The notes: generated by a model from the letters alone, not told the origin. DNA of 64,000 nucleotides from Leptasterias polaris (GCA_037783415.1 JAZGTN010000009.1:6076001-6140000); one strand, 5' to 3'. Positions 1 through 12,215 are shown, numbered from the stretch's first letter. Program-made: numbers and translations.

Positions 1-578
1 TCAAGACCCTTAGGTAAATGGTATCGGTAAGTCGACATCATCATCGACGAGATTTACCAATGATAGCCGTTTTAAACGGCTAATGGTGGATGTCACACAC
101 ACATTCTGTCAATATGTCGAGATCCATATTAGATAAAGTGATCGCAGGAGGTCGACATCCTATCGACATGAGATCAATTGTTATGTGGGGTGTTAAACAT
201 AATGTTTGTTTCCTTTACTCCTGAGATAAATCACGTTCTGGATAGTTTTATTCTTGAAATGCGACAGTGATTGAAATGGCCGTCTGCGAATGGCTTCGTG
301 TACTAATTATAGATTATTTTATTTTTGTTGTTCTCCATATTACTGACAGAGGCGAAAGTAAAGTTTTAAAAAAATAATACAAAATAAAACAAAAGTACAA
401 TAGAACAAAAAATAAGTCAACTTTCTACAAAATGAAATCAAGCATATATACCTCAACATGTTTTAAATGTATAGTTGATTGTATTTCATTTGTTTCATTG
501 TTGATCATTGTCTTCAGTCATTAAAATTTTAACAAGTCTGTATATTTTCCCCCTTCAAAGTTTCACAAAGAAATTGGT
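1..578. other. No gene seen
   Basis: AT-rich sequence with only short open frames and no splice-bounded coding segment or recognisable repeat. Nothing is called here. Confidence 0.5.
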
Positions 579-960
579 ATGTTGTGGCAGAGTGGTTAAG
601 CGGACCCAAGCTTTGGTGCCTCTGATCATCAGTCAGTGTGGTTTGGAGTCCCGGTGTTGAAACTTGTGTTCTCAAGCAAGACACTTAACCATCATTGCTT
701 CGTCATTCAGATGGGATGTGAAGACGTAGGTCACATGGTCGTGTCATGCACGTACAAAACAAACACTACAATTATCGTAAAGAGAAGGGGTTTACCCCCG
801 TGTTTCTAACAGTGACTGCTTAAATGCGTCACAGCACCTTGTCAATCCATTTAAGGAGCTACATAGATCGGTCTCATAGCTCAAAAATGTCCGAAACGTT
901 TCTCTTTATTCAAGCACCTTGAGTAGCTTTTTCGTATAGATGCGTGCGCTATATATACAA
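579..960 (+). mobile_element. tRNA-headed SINE (Leu/Ser-type head)
   Basis: The head reads GTGGCAGAGTGGTTAAGCG, a good A box of a Leu/Ser-type tRNA, and a degenerate B box follows. The body contains the block 'aagcaagacacttaaccatcattgct' in two parts and 'gagaaggggtttaccccc', both seen again in SINE copies near 20.8, 23.5, 26.1 and 36.1 kb. The 3' end 'caccttgag...tgcgtgcgctatata' resembles the 3' tail of L2/CR1-like LINEs. It is a non-autonomous retroposon, not a functional tRNA: the anticodon arm does not fold cleanly. Confidence 0.75.
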
Positions 961-965
961 CTCCA

Positions 966-1400
966 GTAAAAATATTTGTTAGTATTTAAGCACGAGTTTA
1001 GTCAATCGAATCCCTAAAGATTCGCTGGTGCTGATGCTGATGCTGTTAACGGTTGGGTGGACAGGGAGGGACTTTTCACATGAATGTAGCGGAGTGTAAA
1101 CAATTTTCCCTTACAAACAAAAATAAAAAGTAGACAATAGGTGTTGTCCTTGGGACAAACACAAAGCTGTTCCGTGTAGTTGATTAAACGCTCCAGAGCT
1201 TTAAAGTGAGCCTGACCTTAAGATAGAAGACCATTGACGTCTGATATGCCCTTAGTTTGACTATTCAGTGAGACTATAAAACTTATTTCAAACCTGAGCC
1301 TGAGTCTGACCCTAACTTTTAGCTTTATTCTATTGAACCATGTGCTATAGGAACGTAATTCGTACCCACATCCCTCCTGGTTCAGGGTATAAAAAACTGT
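966..1400. other. No gene seen
   Basis: Non-coding AT-rich sequence. A 69-codon minus-strand frame at 1218-1427 has no domain or splice support and is not called. Confidence 0.4.
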
Positions 1401-1405
1401 TTTAT

Positions 1406-1880
1406 TTGAACTTCCTGTTTGGACCAAGAAGAAAGGCCAACGTGGTTTAACTTTTCGAATAAAATGTCAAATGTGAAGTAAGCTATACCACACGGCACAA
1501 AGATATGACTTTATGACATGTGGTTCAAGAAATATGATTTTATGCTTTGAACTTCCTGTTAGGACCGAAAAGGAAAGGTCAATTTAAAAGTAGTTCATCT
1601 TTTTAAATATAATGTCACAAGCTACAGGACAGCACAAACATTATGACTTTATGACAAGTGGTTCAGGACATTTTTTTACATTTTAGAGCTTCCTGTTCTG
1701 ACCGGAAGTGAAGGGTAATCTGGGTCTATACTTTTGAATAAAATGTCATGAGTGTTAAGTTACAAGACGGCACAAACATTATGACATTTTGACGGGTGGT
1801 TGGAGGGGTTTTTTTTAGTAAAAAGGTTTGAATTACCGTAACTTGACACCTGATGACGTCACAAAGAAAATGTGTTTTTC
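1406..1880 (+). repeat. Degenerate tandem repeat, about 138 bp x 3, of the modular CRE/ETS family
   Basis: Three head-to-tail units start near 1406, 1547 and 1685. Each opens with 'cttcctgttNggaccg' and contains 'ttttgaataaaatgtca', 'cggcacaaa' and 'tatgactttatgac'. The last unit runs into 'aacttgacacctgatgacgtcac', a phrase found many times at 48-58 kb. This links the 5' edge of the window to the large modular repeat family further right. Confidence 0.7.
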
Positions 1881-2109
1881 AAACTAACACATTTTATAAG
1901 GTAGCCTACAACATGGTATGTAACCTTTTCCCTTTCTAATGTACGTAGGAATTGCATTTATTGGTTATGCACAAATCCAATGGGCTAATTTTATTTCCTT
2001 AGAACCCATCGGGGGCCACAAACTATGAAAAGAAAAAGTTTTATAATAACCATTGAAATATTGAATATTAGCTAGCCCGATGGCTAGAGGCAGTTTGAAT
2101 CATTGGCAT

Positions 2110-2280
2110 CGGGCTAGCTCGGTGGTCTAGTGGTCAGACATCTGCTCTAGCAATGCAAAGGTCGTGGGTTAGAATCCCACCCGAGTGATTTGCCTGTGGA
2201 TTTTTTTTTCACAGATTTCGGGAAAGTACTGAGTATACAGTGCTTAGCACACATCGTGTAGGGTAAAAACAAAATTATAT
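2110..2280 (+). mobile_element. tRNA-derived SINE, short form
   Basis: Positions 2118-2188 form a tRNA-like head, with A box TGGTCTAGTGG, B box GGTTAGAATCC and a partly pairing acceptor stem (CTCGG/CCGAG). A T-run and an unrelated tail of about 90 bp follow. It is preceded by a small inverted copy of 'ctagcccgatgg' at 2073. The head differs from the Leu/Ser-type SINEs elsewhere in the window. Confidence 0.65.
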
Positions 2281-2837
2281 TCATTATCCCCGATGCAAAC
2301 AATTTACATCTATTAACGTTGAAATATTTGAAGCATTATATAATTATAAGTAAACAAAAATAAAAATTTGTAATATTTCTGGCATTAGAAAAAAAAATTA
2401 TGAAAATTGTGATGGATCTCGCACCTGGGCCTCTGCAGTGCAAGTCAAAAGCACTAACACTCGCTCCGCGCTGATGGCCGATACGTTTTAATTTTACATG
2501 ATATAAAATTGTTATTATTTGTATTCGCGTCAAAGAGATTTGTGTCCGGGTATTTTATCGAATATCTTTGAGTTGTAATTGGAAACAAATTATTTGGGTT
2601 CAGATTTAAATGTTAGTCTGACGCTATTTTTTTGAAAACGTAATATTGTAACTTTCAAGTCTGCCTGACTTACAAATCCTGTCTTTTTGCACTAACGTCT
2701 CTCTAAAAGAAAATTGGAAAAAATCATTATTAAATTGACCCGTGTGGAAAAAGAAAATAATAACTTTGTTTTTGTTAATCTGATCTATGGTTATTGTGTG
2801 AATAATGACTTGCAATGACAAGATGAGTGTTTAGGCC

Positions 2838-3010
2838 TACACTCCCGGTAACGTCAGCTCTTGCAGGTCTCCGCTGATTCCCGGACCGTAATACGCATCG
2901 GCAATCCCGGTCGGTGTGTGCAGTTTGCGTGAGTTGCCACGCGGAGTTTCAGCTGCACCGAGCTTGCATTCGACGTTCAAAGTCAGATGAATAGATTTCA
3001 CCGTAACAAG
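2838..3010 (-). other. Possible terminal coding exon, unrecognised
   Basis: A minus-strand frame ends with a stop near 2837 and has a GC content and codon pattern unlike its flanks. Residues include 'ECKLGAAETPRGNSRKLH' followed by a Gly/Pro/Ala-rich stretch. An acceptor-like 'cgaatgcaag' or 'ctcggtgcag' lies inside the frame. No upstream exon was found and no family is recognised, so it could equally be chance or part of a transposon. Confidence 0.2.
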
Positions 3011-3164
3011 TCTTCGTGAATTGTACAAAATCTGCAATATCATCGCTCGTATACGGGACAAAGACTTGGTCAAGTTTAGAATCTTAGAGCCTTGATTTTT
3101 GAGCACAAATACAAAAAGCGCAATAAATTACGTCTTTGTGACGTCGTCCGGTATTTTAGGCTAG

Positions 3165-3860
3165 GGGTTCGGGGCCCGCTGGGGTGCCCCGGGAATTGTT
3201 TTCAACATTAGGTGCTCTCTAGGACACTTTAGATGCATTTTACACATTGTTTTTACCCAGTTGAAGTTTTCCATTTAATAAACAATTGTTTTGTTAAAGT
3301 CTTGGGAGAAACCGGTTGGCTATTATAATGTGGACACACGACACACGTTTAAATACAAAAAAGCATTCTAGCAGGATGTGATTGGTAGAATGACGAGTAA
3401 ATGCGAAGCCTTATAAGGTTGTGTCCGCCGGGTGCCGCTGTATGGCACCGGGGAAATTGTGTAACATCAGATGCTCTCTGGTGCAATCTAGAAATTTTCA
3501 CAGGAAATTACCACTTTATTTAAACCCAGTTGTTAAATGTGCATCCTTTGCCTTTTATCAATTATTATTTTGCGCTTTTTTCTTAGGGAGGGTTAGTTGG
3601 CTAATAAGGGGATACATGCTTGCCATTATGTAGAAACAGCATTTTCTAGCTAGGAAGTAGGTGCATGTATAGCGTTAAGGACATTTTATTTTACGAGATT
3701 AACGAGCGAACGCAAAGCTTTTACGGCGTGGGGTCTGCGGGCCCGCTTTAGGGCCCTGGTAAAAAGGATACCATTAGATTCTCTCTGGTGCTATCTACAA
3801 TATTTCAAAGGCGTTTTACTACTTTTTGCCCCGTTTATTTCTTTAAGGGGATCGTGCATG
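3165..3860 (+). repeat. Three diverged tandem units of about 260-300 bp
   Basis: Units begin near 3165, 3424 and 3730. Each has a GC-rich hairpin-like start (gggcccgctggggtgccccggg and variants), then 'attaggtgctctctNggNca', 'ttttac' and a 'ttNaccca/cccgtt' block. They are diverged and carry no long ORF. Function is unknown. Confidence 0.6.
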
Positions 3861-5930
3861 CCCGGTGGGCTCTTCCTTCAACCCACCTTCGTTTTTAAAA
3901 CAAATACCTAATGCAGGAGTGTTTGAGGCATCACTTTTTAATTTGAGCCCATCTAAAAATTAGTCTGTTTATCCAATTGTCCTTCATTTTTAGGTACGCA
4001 CGCGATATACAAAATAATGCATTCAAATTATCCCACATAATAAAGGTCATCATAAGTTATTCGAGAAGCGCCCAATACGTTAACAAAGGCGCATTCAGTC
4101 ATCTCGAAAGCCATGTAGAACTACAGCGAAAATGTACAATGACAAACGTGTTTGTCGATTTCAGAGTACACGAAGGGTATAATAACGCATCAACGCTCCC
4201 TTTTGTCGTTGTTTTCTTAATTCTTTCCATTTTCCCACCTGTGGGCTCGGACAGGGGCTTATAAATTCAGAGGGGAAATTTAATATACCTTAGTGGAATG
4301 ACAAAATAATATTTGAAATAGGATTTTCCCCTAATGTGTATTCGTGAAAATAGTTCAACTTGGTTAATATTGTACGACAACAAATTACAACTGCAGTACA
4401 GTCCGGAGTGTAAATCTAATAAGTCAAGTTTACGGAGTAAAAAGTTACAAAAGAAACAGTTGTGATCGTTCAAAATGTTCATACTAACTAATGTTACGGA
4501 AGTCGGATAGTGACAGGCGGTAAAAGGTGCACCCCACTAAATATGGAGAAAACATATAATAGATTCGGCCTCATTAATATGTTGTAGGCTCTCATCACAA
4601 TAATCTATATTAGACAGATTTTAGAGCCCAGTAGCAGGGGTAGAGAGTACAAAATGTTGCCCAATATTGTGACCTGGATGTTACTGACTCCCAACTTGAG
4701 GTATTTTGGGTGACATAGGCCCTAAAATAAATCGTCCTATTTGCCGAGAGGTGTATGGGACATTTTCCAGGATTAATGCTCGGACGTTTGGAACAGTGAT
4801 ATGGGTGTTTTTATTTGGGAGGAAAAAATCTCGACGAGCCTTGGGACTCATCATATGAAATTGTGCATATGAGGAAAGGTCAAGAGTCGATGGATAATTC
4901 TTCACTGTAAAAAGCTGCGAGACTTAAGTTTTTTGGGGTGTGATTATAGCATACAGTGCAAAATGCTAAATATTTAAAGATACACCCATATATGGGGTCA
5001 ATTTGCACATTTCGTCATTAAGCACATTTCGTCATTTTGAGCTGTAGGGCCTATGCGATAAGCCCGTGCATATTTGTTGGTACATGTAGGCCTAACTTTC
5101 ATCTGCCGGCCGCCACTTATTAAAATGGTTGCCACAACTTAGTTATCTGGCAGGTGCCACTTATAATCTCACAGCTGCTACATAAAGTTTGATTTTTCAG
5201 GTAAAAGGGGGTTAACAATATATTTTCGTTAGGGGTCATCAAATTTAGCAGTATTTACACGCGTTACACGAAACATGCAAAAGTAACAAACGGTTGTACA
5301 AATAATTTGTGATGGCTACAAGATGTAGCAGCTACTAGATAAAAGGTACAAAATACCAAATTGTTTAGATCAGAATTTCGAAAATAGTTCATATCTGATC
5401 TGCGGACACCATCTGTATCGGTTATTAAAAAATTATATTATGTGGATCACCAGTGAACAAGGGGTTTCGATGGCAGTGAACTGTTGAGAGAACCCCAAAA
5501 AGTGTCTTGCTCTGTAATCCGTAGATGACAGAGAAGAGAAGATGACTGTTTTTTGATGTCCGTGGAAGAACCGATGCGCGATCACGTTAGGAAAGAAATA
5601 AGAAGCTACATCAAGTCAAGACCATAGAGATTGACTTGGTACTCCCCCTCAAACTCGGCACTGATGACTCGGACTCAGACTCAAGGACTGAGGACTGGAA
5701 AACTCAAGACTGATTAACAAGAGACGTCATAATTGTATTTACCATAGCAAATTAAACCATTCGTATTTATTTAAGACATGTGAGGGATTGGTACTGGATT
5801 GAACTCCAGTCTGTGTTTGTCGTTCGGGTGCCACATGACCGACGGCTCGCTGTTTGAAAAACCTCATGTAATTTCCAAGTGCGGCTACATGTTAGCAAAA
5901 ACACTGGTAGCGTTGCGTGCACTTGAAAAA
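3861..5930. other. No gene seen
   Basis: AT-rich intergenic sequence. Small frames at 3977-4264 (+), 4267-4482 (-) and 4681-4905 (-) show no domain, splice or composition support. Confidence 0.45.
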
Positions 5931-5933
5931 TAA

Positions 5934-7091
5934 ATGTACAAGGATAATAATGATAGTATTAAAGAGAGATTAAAACGACGCCTTTATTCAGCGTCAGCCA
6001 CTTCAAGTGGTGTAAACAGTACGACACAAGAAAGAAATGTCTACAGGGCTCCTGGGGCTTCCCCAGATAATTTTAACAGGTCTTTTGATTCTTGCCTCAA
6101 TACTATCGCCAATGAGAAAAAGCTATGTTACATAATGGGGGACTTCAATCTCAATTTACTTAATTGCTCTAATCATCGACCCACAGATGATTTTGTAAAC
6201 ACCTTTTTCGCTTATGGCTTCCGCCCTTTGTTTGACAAACCGACCCGCATCACCCCTCACAGTGCCACTCTGATAGACAACATTCTTACCAACAATGACC
6301 AGGATATGTCTGCAGGGATCCTTTATTCGGATATCACTGATCACCTACCACTTTTTCAGGTGACTCCTTTTTGTCTTGACAACTCGGCCTCTACTCGTAA
6401 CACCTATGTCACAAGGAATATCAACACAACTACAATCCGTTCTTTCACTGCAGACATTGCGAATTTGAATTGGAGTGAAGTCTATGCGGCCGACCAAGCC
6501 GATTCTGCATACAATGCTTTTCTTACCACCTTTAACTATCTTTACAATCTTCATTCCCCTTTTTCAGTGAAATCTAGGGTTAATTCTTTAAGAAACCAGC
6601 CCTGGATTAATCAGTCTATTGTCAACTCTTCTGATCACAAAAGCAGACTGTACCGTCGTTTCTTACGTAATCCAACTGCAGCTAACGAGCGTCTGTATAA
6701 GGACTACCGTAATCGCCTGACCTCTGTCATTCGCACTGCTAAAAAGAATTACTTTGCCCGGAAGCTGGATCATAACAAAACAAGTTTGAAAAATATCTGG
6801 CGTGAAATTAATAGCATCCTGGGCAAAGATAAAAGGGCTGACCCTTGTGAATTTACCAACGGCGACGACACTTTACGAGATCCTCCTGATATCGCTGACT
6901 CTTTTAACACACATTTCTCTAAAATTGGTGCTTCATTGGCTAATAAAATCCCCAGTACTGATTCACACTTCACAGACTTTCTTCACAACCTGAACAACTT
7001 TTCCTTTTTTCTGACTCCTACTAACTTCCTCGAAGTCATTCAAATCAGCAATGATCTAAAAGCAGCTCTAGCTGCGGATTTGATGGCATAA
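5934..7091 (+). pseudogene. LINE ORF2, endonuclease remnant and linker
   Basis: The first roughly 30 codons precede the element. The recognisable part begins at VYRAPG. It carries the endonuclease signatures GDFNLN (about residues 67-72) and SDITDHLP (about 137-144). A basic linker region (WRE.NSILG) follows, typical of the segment between endonuclease and RT. The frame runs into a stop after 'ALAADLMA'. The other frame at that spot reads GFDGINSSVIK, the expected start of RT, so a one-base indel separates this piece from the next. Confidence 0.85.
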
Positions 7092-7099
7092 ACTCTTCT

Positions 7100-8560
7100 G
7101 TGATTAAATCTGTCATTTCCTTTATTTCTCGCCCTCTTGCTTACATCTTCAACCTAACTTTCACCACTGGTTCTTTTCCTTCCAATCTGAAGGTTGCTAA
7201 AGTCATTCCTGTCTTCAAAAATGGTGACAAACATAATATTAGCAATTACAGACCCATCTCGGTTCTGCCTTGCTTTTCAAAAATACTTGAGAGACTTTTC
7301 TGTAACAGACTCACTAACTTCATCTCTCATTTCCATCTTCTTTCTAACTCTCAGTACGGCTTTCGAGCAAATCACTCCACAGACATGGCGCCTACTCAAT
7401 TTGTTGATAAAGTGTCCACTGCTCTCAATAATAAAATGAGTACAGTCGGTGTATTTATTGACCTTTCAAAAGCATTTGACACCATTGATCACTCCATTCT
7501 CCTTGATAAACTTAGTTTTTACGGCATAAGAGGTGTTGCTCTCAAATGGCTTTCTTCTTATCTTTCAAATAGGCAACAGTTCACTTCCTTCAAAAATCAC
7601 AACTCTTCTTGGCGAGAAATCAAGCATGGCGTTCCCCAGGGTTCTATTCTTGGTCCTCTTCTTTTTTTGCTATATATCAATGATCTGCATTCTTCCTCTT
7701 CCCTTCTTTCTTTTACTTTATTTGCCGATGATACAACTATTACTTTCTCTGACTCCAACTCGGCTAATTCTTTAAACACCATGAATGCCGAACTTCTTAA
7801 AGTCTCTTCTTGGTTTAAAGCTAACAAACTTTCCCTTAACCAACACAAAACTAAATTCATGCTCTTCAGTAAATCTTCTCATCTCTTGGACGATATTCCT
7901 ATTCTTCGCATCGATAATAATCCTATCCTTCAAGTTCACTCTACTAACTTTCTAGGTGTCATTATTGACGATCAACTCTCCTGGTCTGAACACATTTCTT
8001 CCATTACTAAAACCATCTCCCGCAACACCGGTGTTATGTCTAGACTTCGTGCTTTTCTTCCTCCCAAATCCTTGGTATTGCTTTACAATACCCTCATTCT
8101 TCCCTATCTTAACTATTGTAATATCGTTTGGGCACATGTTTCTAACAACAAGCTTCGTTCGCTAATCACCACTCAAAAAAGGGCTGTCAGGATTTGCACT
8201 TCTTCGCATCCCCGGGAGCACACTGCACCTCTTTTTGTCCGATTACACTCACTAGCACTTGCTGAAATTAACAAATTTCATACAGGTATTTTCATGTACA
8301 AATTCACTCACAATCTTTTACCCACTTCCTTTAGTTCATTCTTTACCTCTGTCCGTGACACCCATTGGTACTCAACCAGATCGCATAACAAATCACACCT
8401 CTATGTGCCATTCACCCGCACATCATTCCACCTGAAAACGCTTCGTTTCTTCGGACCGCGTCTTTGGAATGGTTTAAGCGAATCTATTAAATCACAGTCT
8501 TCTGTGGGTCGATTTAAAAGTGCTTATAAAAGAGCTCTCCTCTCCCAGTATCTGACATAG
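7100..8560 (+). pseudogene. LINE ORF2, reverse transcriptase domain
   Basis: This is a long open RT segment of 486 codons. It shows, in order, NYRPISVLP (motif 1 region), QYGFRANHST, the palm motif FIDLSKAFDTIDH (motif A, catalytic Asp), HGVPQGSILGPLLF (motif B), FADDTTI (motif C, two catalytic Asp) and LGVIIDDQLSW. The C-terminal domain has the usual 'FFGPRLWNGL' near its end, before a stop at 8560. Catalytic residues are intact, but the ORF is cut from its endonuclease by a frameshift, so this copy is dead by itself. The family is CR1/L2-like; the exact clade was not resolved. Confidence 0.88.
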
Positions 8561-8631
8561 TTTATTCTCACCTAGCTAGTCTGCTTAGATCTCCTTTTTA
8601 CTCATGTTTAGTAGTCAGCTGATGTTCTTTC

Positions 8632-8722
8632 TTTATATATATATTACTTTACTTATATTTGTTATTGTCGTTATTATCATTGTTATTATTATTATTAATA
8701 TTACTATAATATTAATATTATT
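8632..8722 (+). repeat. AT-rich simple repeat in LINE 3' UTR
   Basis: Imperfect (ATT)n and (TA)n runs lie inside the 3' UTR of the LINE at 6.0-9.0 kb. Confidence 0.7.
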
Positions 8723-9015
8723 CTCATCATTTCTGTCTTTGTGCAACTTGTCTGTCCGTACGTTCTTGTTCCTGTTTACGTTCTGTTTGTCTGTCCATCA
8801 GGCATCTCACCACAAGCCTCGGCTTCTTGATGATGCCTCCATACTTATGTAATTTTTTGCCTTGTAATTAATGCTTCTTTGATTACTTCTTTAAATCAAT
8901 GTTTTGGCTATGTACTGTTTGGAAATTTCATGAAGTATGGAAATAAATGTGAAATTGAATTGAATTGAATTGAAATAGCCCCAAAACTCAGTAGAACAAA
9001 TAACTTAAAGACACA

Positions 9016-9260
9016 AGACACAATCGGCGACTGCAGCAAGTGACCCATACTGGGTATACAATTGAATGTAAACAAATTGAATGTAAAGCAAGCAGCGCGC
9101 AGTGTGAATGGAAACGCATGGCTGCTTCCGAGCACTACTGTCTGTCGTAAAGCGGCAAGCAGCCCTTGCTTTTCTATACTCACTGAGCATTACTTGCTTG
9201 GTTTGTTTACTTTGTATACCCACAAATATGAGTGACGTGCTGCAGTCGCCGATTGTGTCT
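9016..9260. mobile_element. 245-bp foldback MITE
   Basis: The two ends are inverted copies. The left end is AGACACAATCGGCGACTGCA and the right end is its reverse complement. Weaker pairing continues inward for about 60 bp (gggtataca, gtaaacaaa, gcaagca on both arms). No coding potential is visible and no clear target-site duplication was seen. It is a miniature inverted-repeat element of unknown superfamily. Confidence 0.75.
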
Positions 9261-10079
9261 ATTCCAGAGTGTGTGGGGTGCACATGGCAGGGAAGGAAAG
9301 ACAAATCTATTCAAAGGGAGATTTGTTTGAATGATGCAATTAATTCAAACTTCTTCTATTTTACAATGTATACCGGTGTTGCTTTCAACCTCATGAGTGA
9401 ATGCATGATCGATATATAATGTAAAATCTTCTTCTCTACAACCAGAACATTCACGAGGCTAGTGTAAATCTTCCCGGCGGGGTCATTTTTGTAATACTTC
9501 CGGGTTAGAATAGACCTGGACGTCCGGATCCCATGGGGTCTGACCAATTTCCGGGTCAGGTTGACTACCAGGAAAGTGCAATTGTAATTCTTTTACATGT
9601 GAAACTAATAAATGAAAGAAAATTAACAAATGCTGCTGCTTGCATCAGCAAAGAGCACACTAACTTGACACTACAATCCAAAACCTAAAGCAGGCATATA
9701 TGTTGATGGTACCACAAACTAAAAGTGTTGCTGTCGTGGGCCTAATAAGCTCAGTGTGCTGGTAGAAGTTATAGCTTTCTACAATTTCAACGCACTAATA
9801 ATACTATAGCAGTAACCTTTGATGACAAAAATATCATAATTAATTATTCACTCATGGGCATAGTCCTACTAAAGAACGTATATTTCACTAAACGAAAAAA
9901 AAACTTGTCGACACTTTGCTTCTGATTTTTTTCAATTCTTGTGAAGTTAGCCTGACCCTTTTTCGAGCTACGTATAATTTATACTCAACGAAAACAACCC
10001 AAAAGTAATACTTACGCGTGAGCACAAATTAAATGGACCAGCAGGAATGGACATGCCGGATTTGGAAGGGGAAACAAAT
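9261..10079. other. No gene seen
   Basis: Non-coding, with no repeat recognised except AT-rich runs. Confidence 0.4.
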
Positions 10080-10325
10080 TTTCGTGCTAACTATAGCAGA
10101 AATATTTGCTTAAGCGTAAGCGTATTTCACAGGTCAGCAAGAACATTAGGCGTTTAGCTTGCACGTTTGCATGGATTTGCATTGTTAACTTTAGTCATAC
10201 ATTTTCATACAGTAAGCACCGGAAGGTAAGCATGCCTTTTTGTGTGCTTACGGTTAGCGCTATGAAATGGAAACACGCGCAGTAAGCACAAAAACGGCAA
10301 TTAAGCAGCTCTATGAAATTGGGCC
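10080..10325. repeat. Fragment of the 'AATTTCATAGAGCTGC' foldback family
   Basis: The end 'aagcagctctatgaaattgggc' matches both ends of the intact 257-bp element at 36887-37143. Upstream 'gtaagcac' and 'gcttac' phrases are also typical of that family. The left end is not clear. Confidence 0.5.
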
Positions 10326-11280
10326 TAGGCTCGATTTCACAAAGAGTTATGATAGATCTTATTTGCAAATCAATCTTAACTGCGAAACAAAGTGTGATGC
10401 ACAATATAAATCCATATGGTAACACTGACATTACTCGTCTTAAAAAATTATTCTTAGTGCTTTGTAAAATCCAGCCCTGGTTCGATTTCTGAAAAAGCAT
10501 TGACCCGACCTCGTAAGGGCCCCATATGGTGTAATGCATGCTTGGAACTATTTTTGAGTGGTGCCGAGTGTCAGTCCCGATGCACCTACGTCCGCCCCCT
10601 CATCTGGGTGCGCCAACGCTGTGTAACAATTAAAGTCAAATATACTTAGTCACAATCCACTATATTTCACAGGCTGCAGACCATCAACAGTAATGTCAAA
10701 ATTACTCCCCTAGGCTTACACGAAGATTTATCCATGTACCTTGTCACTGGTTTCGACTCCCTGACTTTTTCATCTCTACAACTATTACTCTGATGACCTC
10801 CATTAAAATTGTTGTAGCGTGCCGTCAATTCGCCTCCGGGAACACAAAACCATAATGCTTAAGGCAGAAAGAAAAAAAAACGTGTTTAGCGTCCCCGCCC
10901 GCTTTCTTTTTAGAGGCCGCCTCCTTTTTGTTACGAAAAAAAGGATGAATTTTAACGATCTCTGACGAAAATAATTTTGAGTTTTAAAATAAATAAGATC
11001 ATATTTTTAGACTTTAGCATACCGAAAAAAGCTGGCAACTATCTTGAAAAATAGTCCGGCCGGTTGTCTTGAAATGTAAGTCGGTCGGCCATCCTTCCTT
11101 TTTTCAAAAAGGCACGACCCTAAACATGTTTTTTGTTTTTATTTTGCCTTAATTATTCAAGGTTGCCTGAGTGTATTATTTTATTTGACAACTTATTATT
11201 TTGTTGGTATTCCCTTAAAAGCTTTCCAATTGGAGACTATTGTATGGTGTTCTTATCCAGGACAATAATTGCTTAATAAT
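10326..11280. other. No gene seen
   Basis: Non-coding. A 114-codon minus frame at 10195-10539 overlaps the repeat fragment and has no family features. Confidence 0.4.
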
Positions 11281-11428
11281 GCAAAAAGGGTTGTCCGCCA
11301 TCGCGATACAAGTGTTGTCCGTCGCAATAGAGAAATGTTATCCGTCGCGATAAAGGTGCTGTCCGTCGCGATATGTTATCCGTCGCGACGGACAACACTT
11401 TTATCGCGACGGACAACACACTTCTATC
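11281..11428. repeat. GC-rich minisatellite that folds on itself
   Basis: Short units of about 22-27 bp (tgttNtccgtcgcgataNag) run in one orientation for about 100 bp. The orientation then inverts ('gtcgcgac|ggacaacac', 'tatcgcgacggacaacac'), so the two halves can form a long hairpin or cruciform. CpG-rich TCGCGA sites contrast sharply with the AT-rich flanks. Confidence 0.75.
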
Positions 11429-11579
11429 AAGTATCCTGAATAGAACACCATACTTTTGAGATGCTAGTGGGCGTCCTACCCAACGGTCATTTTGCCAATG
11501 GGTCGCAATTTTTAGCTGTGGAGTGCTGGACATAATTTCACAAACATTAGCTAAGCACAACAAAATTGCCGATGCTTGA

Positions 11580-12110
11580 TGTTTTTTAAATTCTTGTACA
11601 GATGTTGCGACCGGTCTGCGGGTCCCACCTACTTTCTCACATTGGCAGGGAATGCGGTAAACGCCAGCCTTGGCTTGAGTGTCTTGCTTAAGTGTATTAT
11701 AGTGATGCTTGAATTTTTGGGGTGCTGTGTGGAAGGTATTAACTTGAGCTTGGCTGAAGATGCGTTGGAGCTTAATGTGTGATGCGTGGCCGATGTACGG
11801 GTGATGGTAGTAGCCTTGAACTGCGGTCTTTCTTCTGGGGAAAGGCTAGTTGGCTTGGGCTGGTGGAAGTTGAAGGTTTTGTATTTGTCGAGTTGCAGCG
11901 ATGTAGTGAAGTCGCTGCTTCAAACTGTCTTGGTCACAGGTGTTGAAGACACGGCAGGCCACAATGTTGTAGACGGCAGACTTGAAGCGTGGGTGATGGA
12001 ATGAATGTGTGTATGTATAGATACCGGTACCGGTCGGTGTGAGGATGTCCACGCATTCAAACCGAGGACTGTAAGAGGTTTTTAACAAAAGGGATCTGGG
12101 AAAAGTCGCA
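11580..12110 (-). pseudogene. Penelope-like element, C-terminal part with GIY-YIG endonuclease relic
   Basis: Read on the minus strand, about 12050-11846 encodes SFHHPRFKSAV...RVFNTCD, a segment lying between RT and endonuclease in Penelope-like elements. Further on, about 11690-11580 reads AGVYRIPCQCEKV...TRRP...EFKKH. This corresponds to the GVYRIPC..CGKVYIGETGR..KEH pattern of the GIY-YIG domain, with the second YIG part missing. Frames are broken, so this is a decayed copy. Confidence 0.7.
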
Positions 12111-12114
12111 CTGA

Positions 12115-12215
12115 GGACGTCCTCGTTTTCGTGTTTTCGTAATGTTGAAGCGCCATGAGCGTCACTGAGTGACGGACCTGAGCGCTATATAAGAAGCCAC
12201 TATTATTACAAAACC
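12115..12215 (+). repeat. SINE/LINE 3'-tail fragment inside the Penelope relic
   Basis: 'gaagcgccatgagcgtcactgagtgac' followed by 'gagcgctatataagaagccactattatta' matches a reverse-oriented copy at 20660-20720 and resembles L2-type 3' ends. It separates the two Penelope blocks and so inserted later. Confidence 0.65.

Larger units (their letters stand above)
6030..8975 (+). mobile_element. 5'-truncated non-LTR retrotransposon (CR1/L2-like group)
   Basis: The element holds the C-terminal half of an AP-type endonuclease, the linker, a complete reverse transcriptase and a 3' UTR ending in an (ATTGA)n tail at about 8950-8975. The 5' end is lost inside the endonuclease, near the codons for YRAPGASP, as is usual for target-primed insertion. 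The 3' UTR contains 'gatgatgcctccatact', a motif shared with the minus-strand LINE at 27.2-28.8 kb. A one-base frameshift near 7080 splits the reading frame. Confidence 0.9.

Noticed and set aside
579..660. Functional tRNA-Leu or tRNA-Ser gene
   Set aside because: The B box is degenerate and the sequence continues into a SINE body found several times in the window.
10195..10539. 114-codon minus-strand ORF
   Set aside because: It overlaps a MITE-family fragment and has no domain, splice signal or composition bias.
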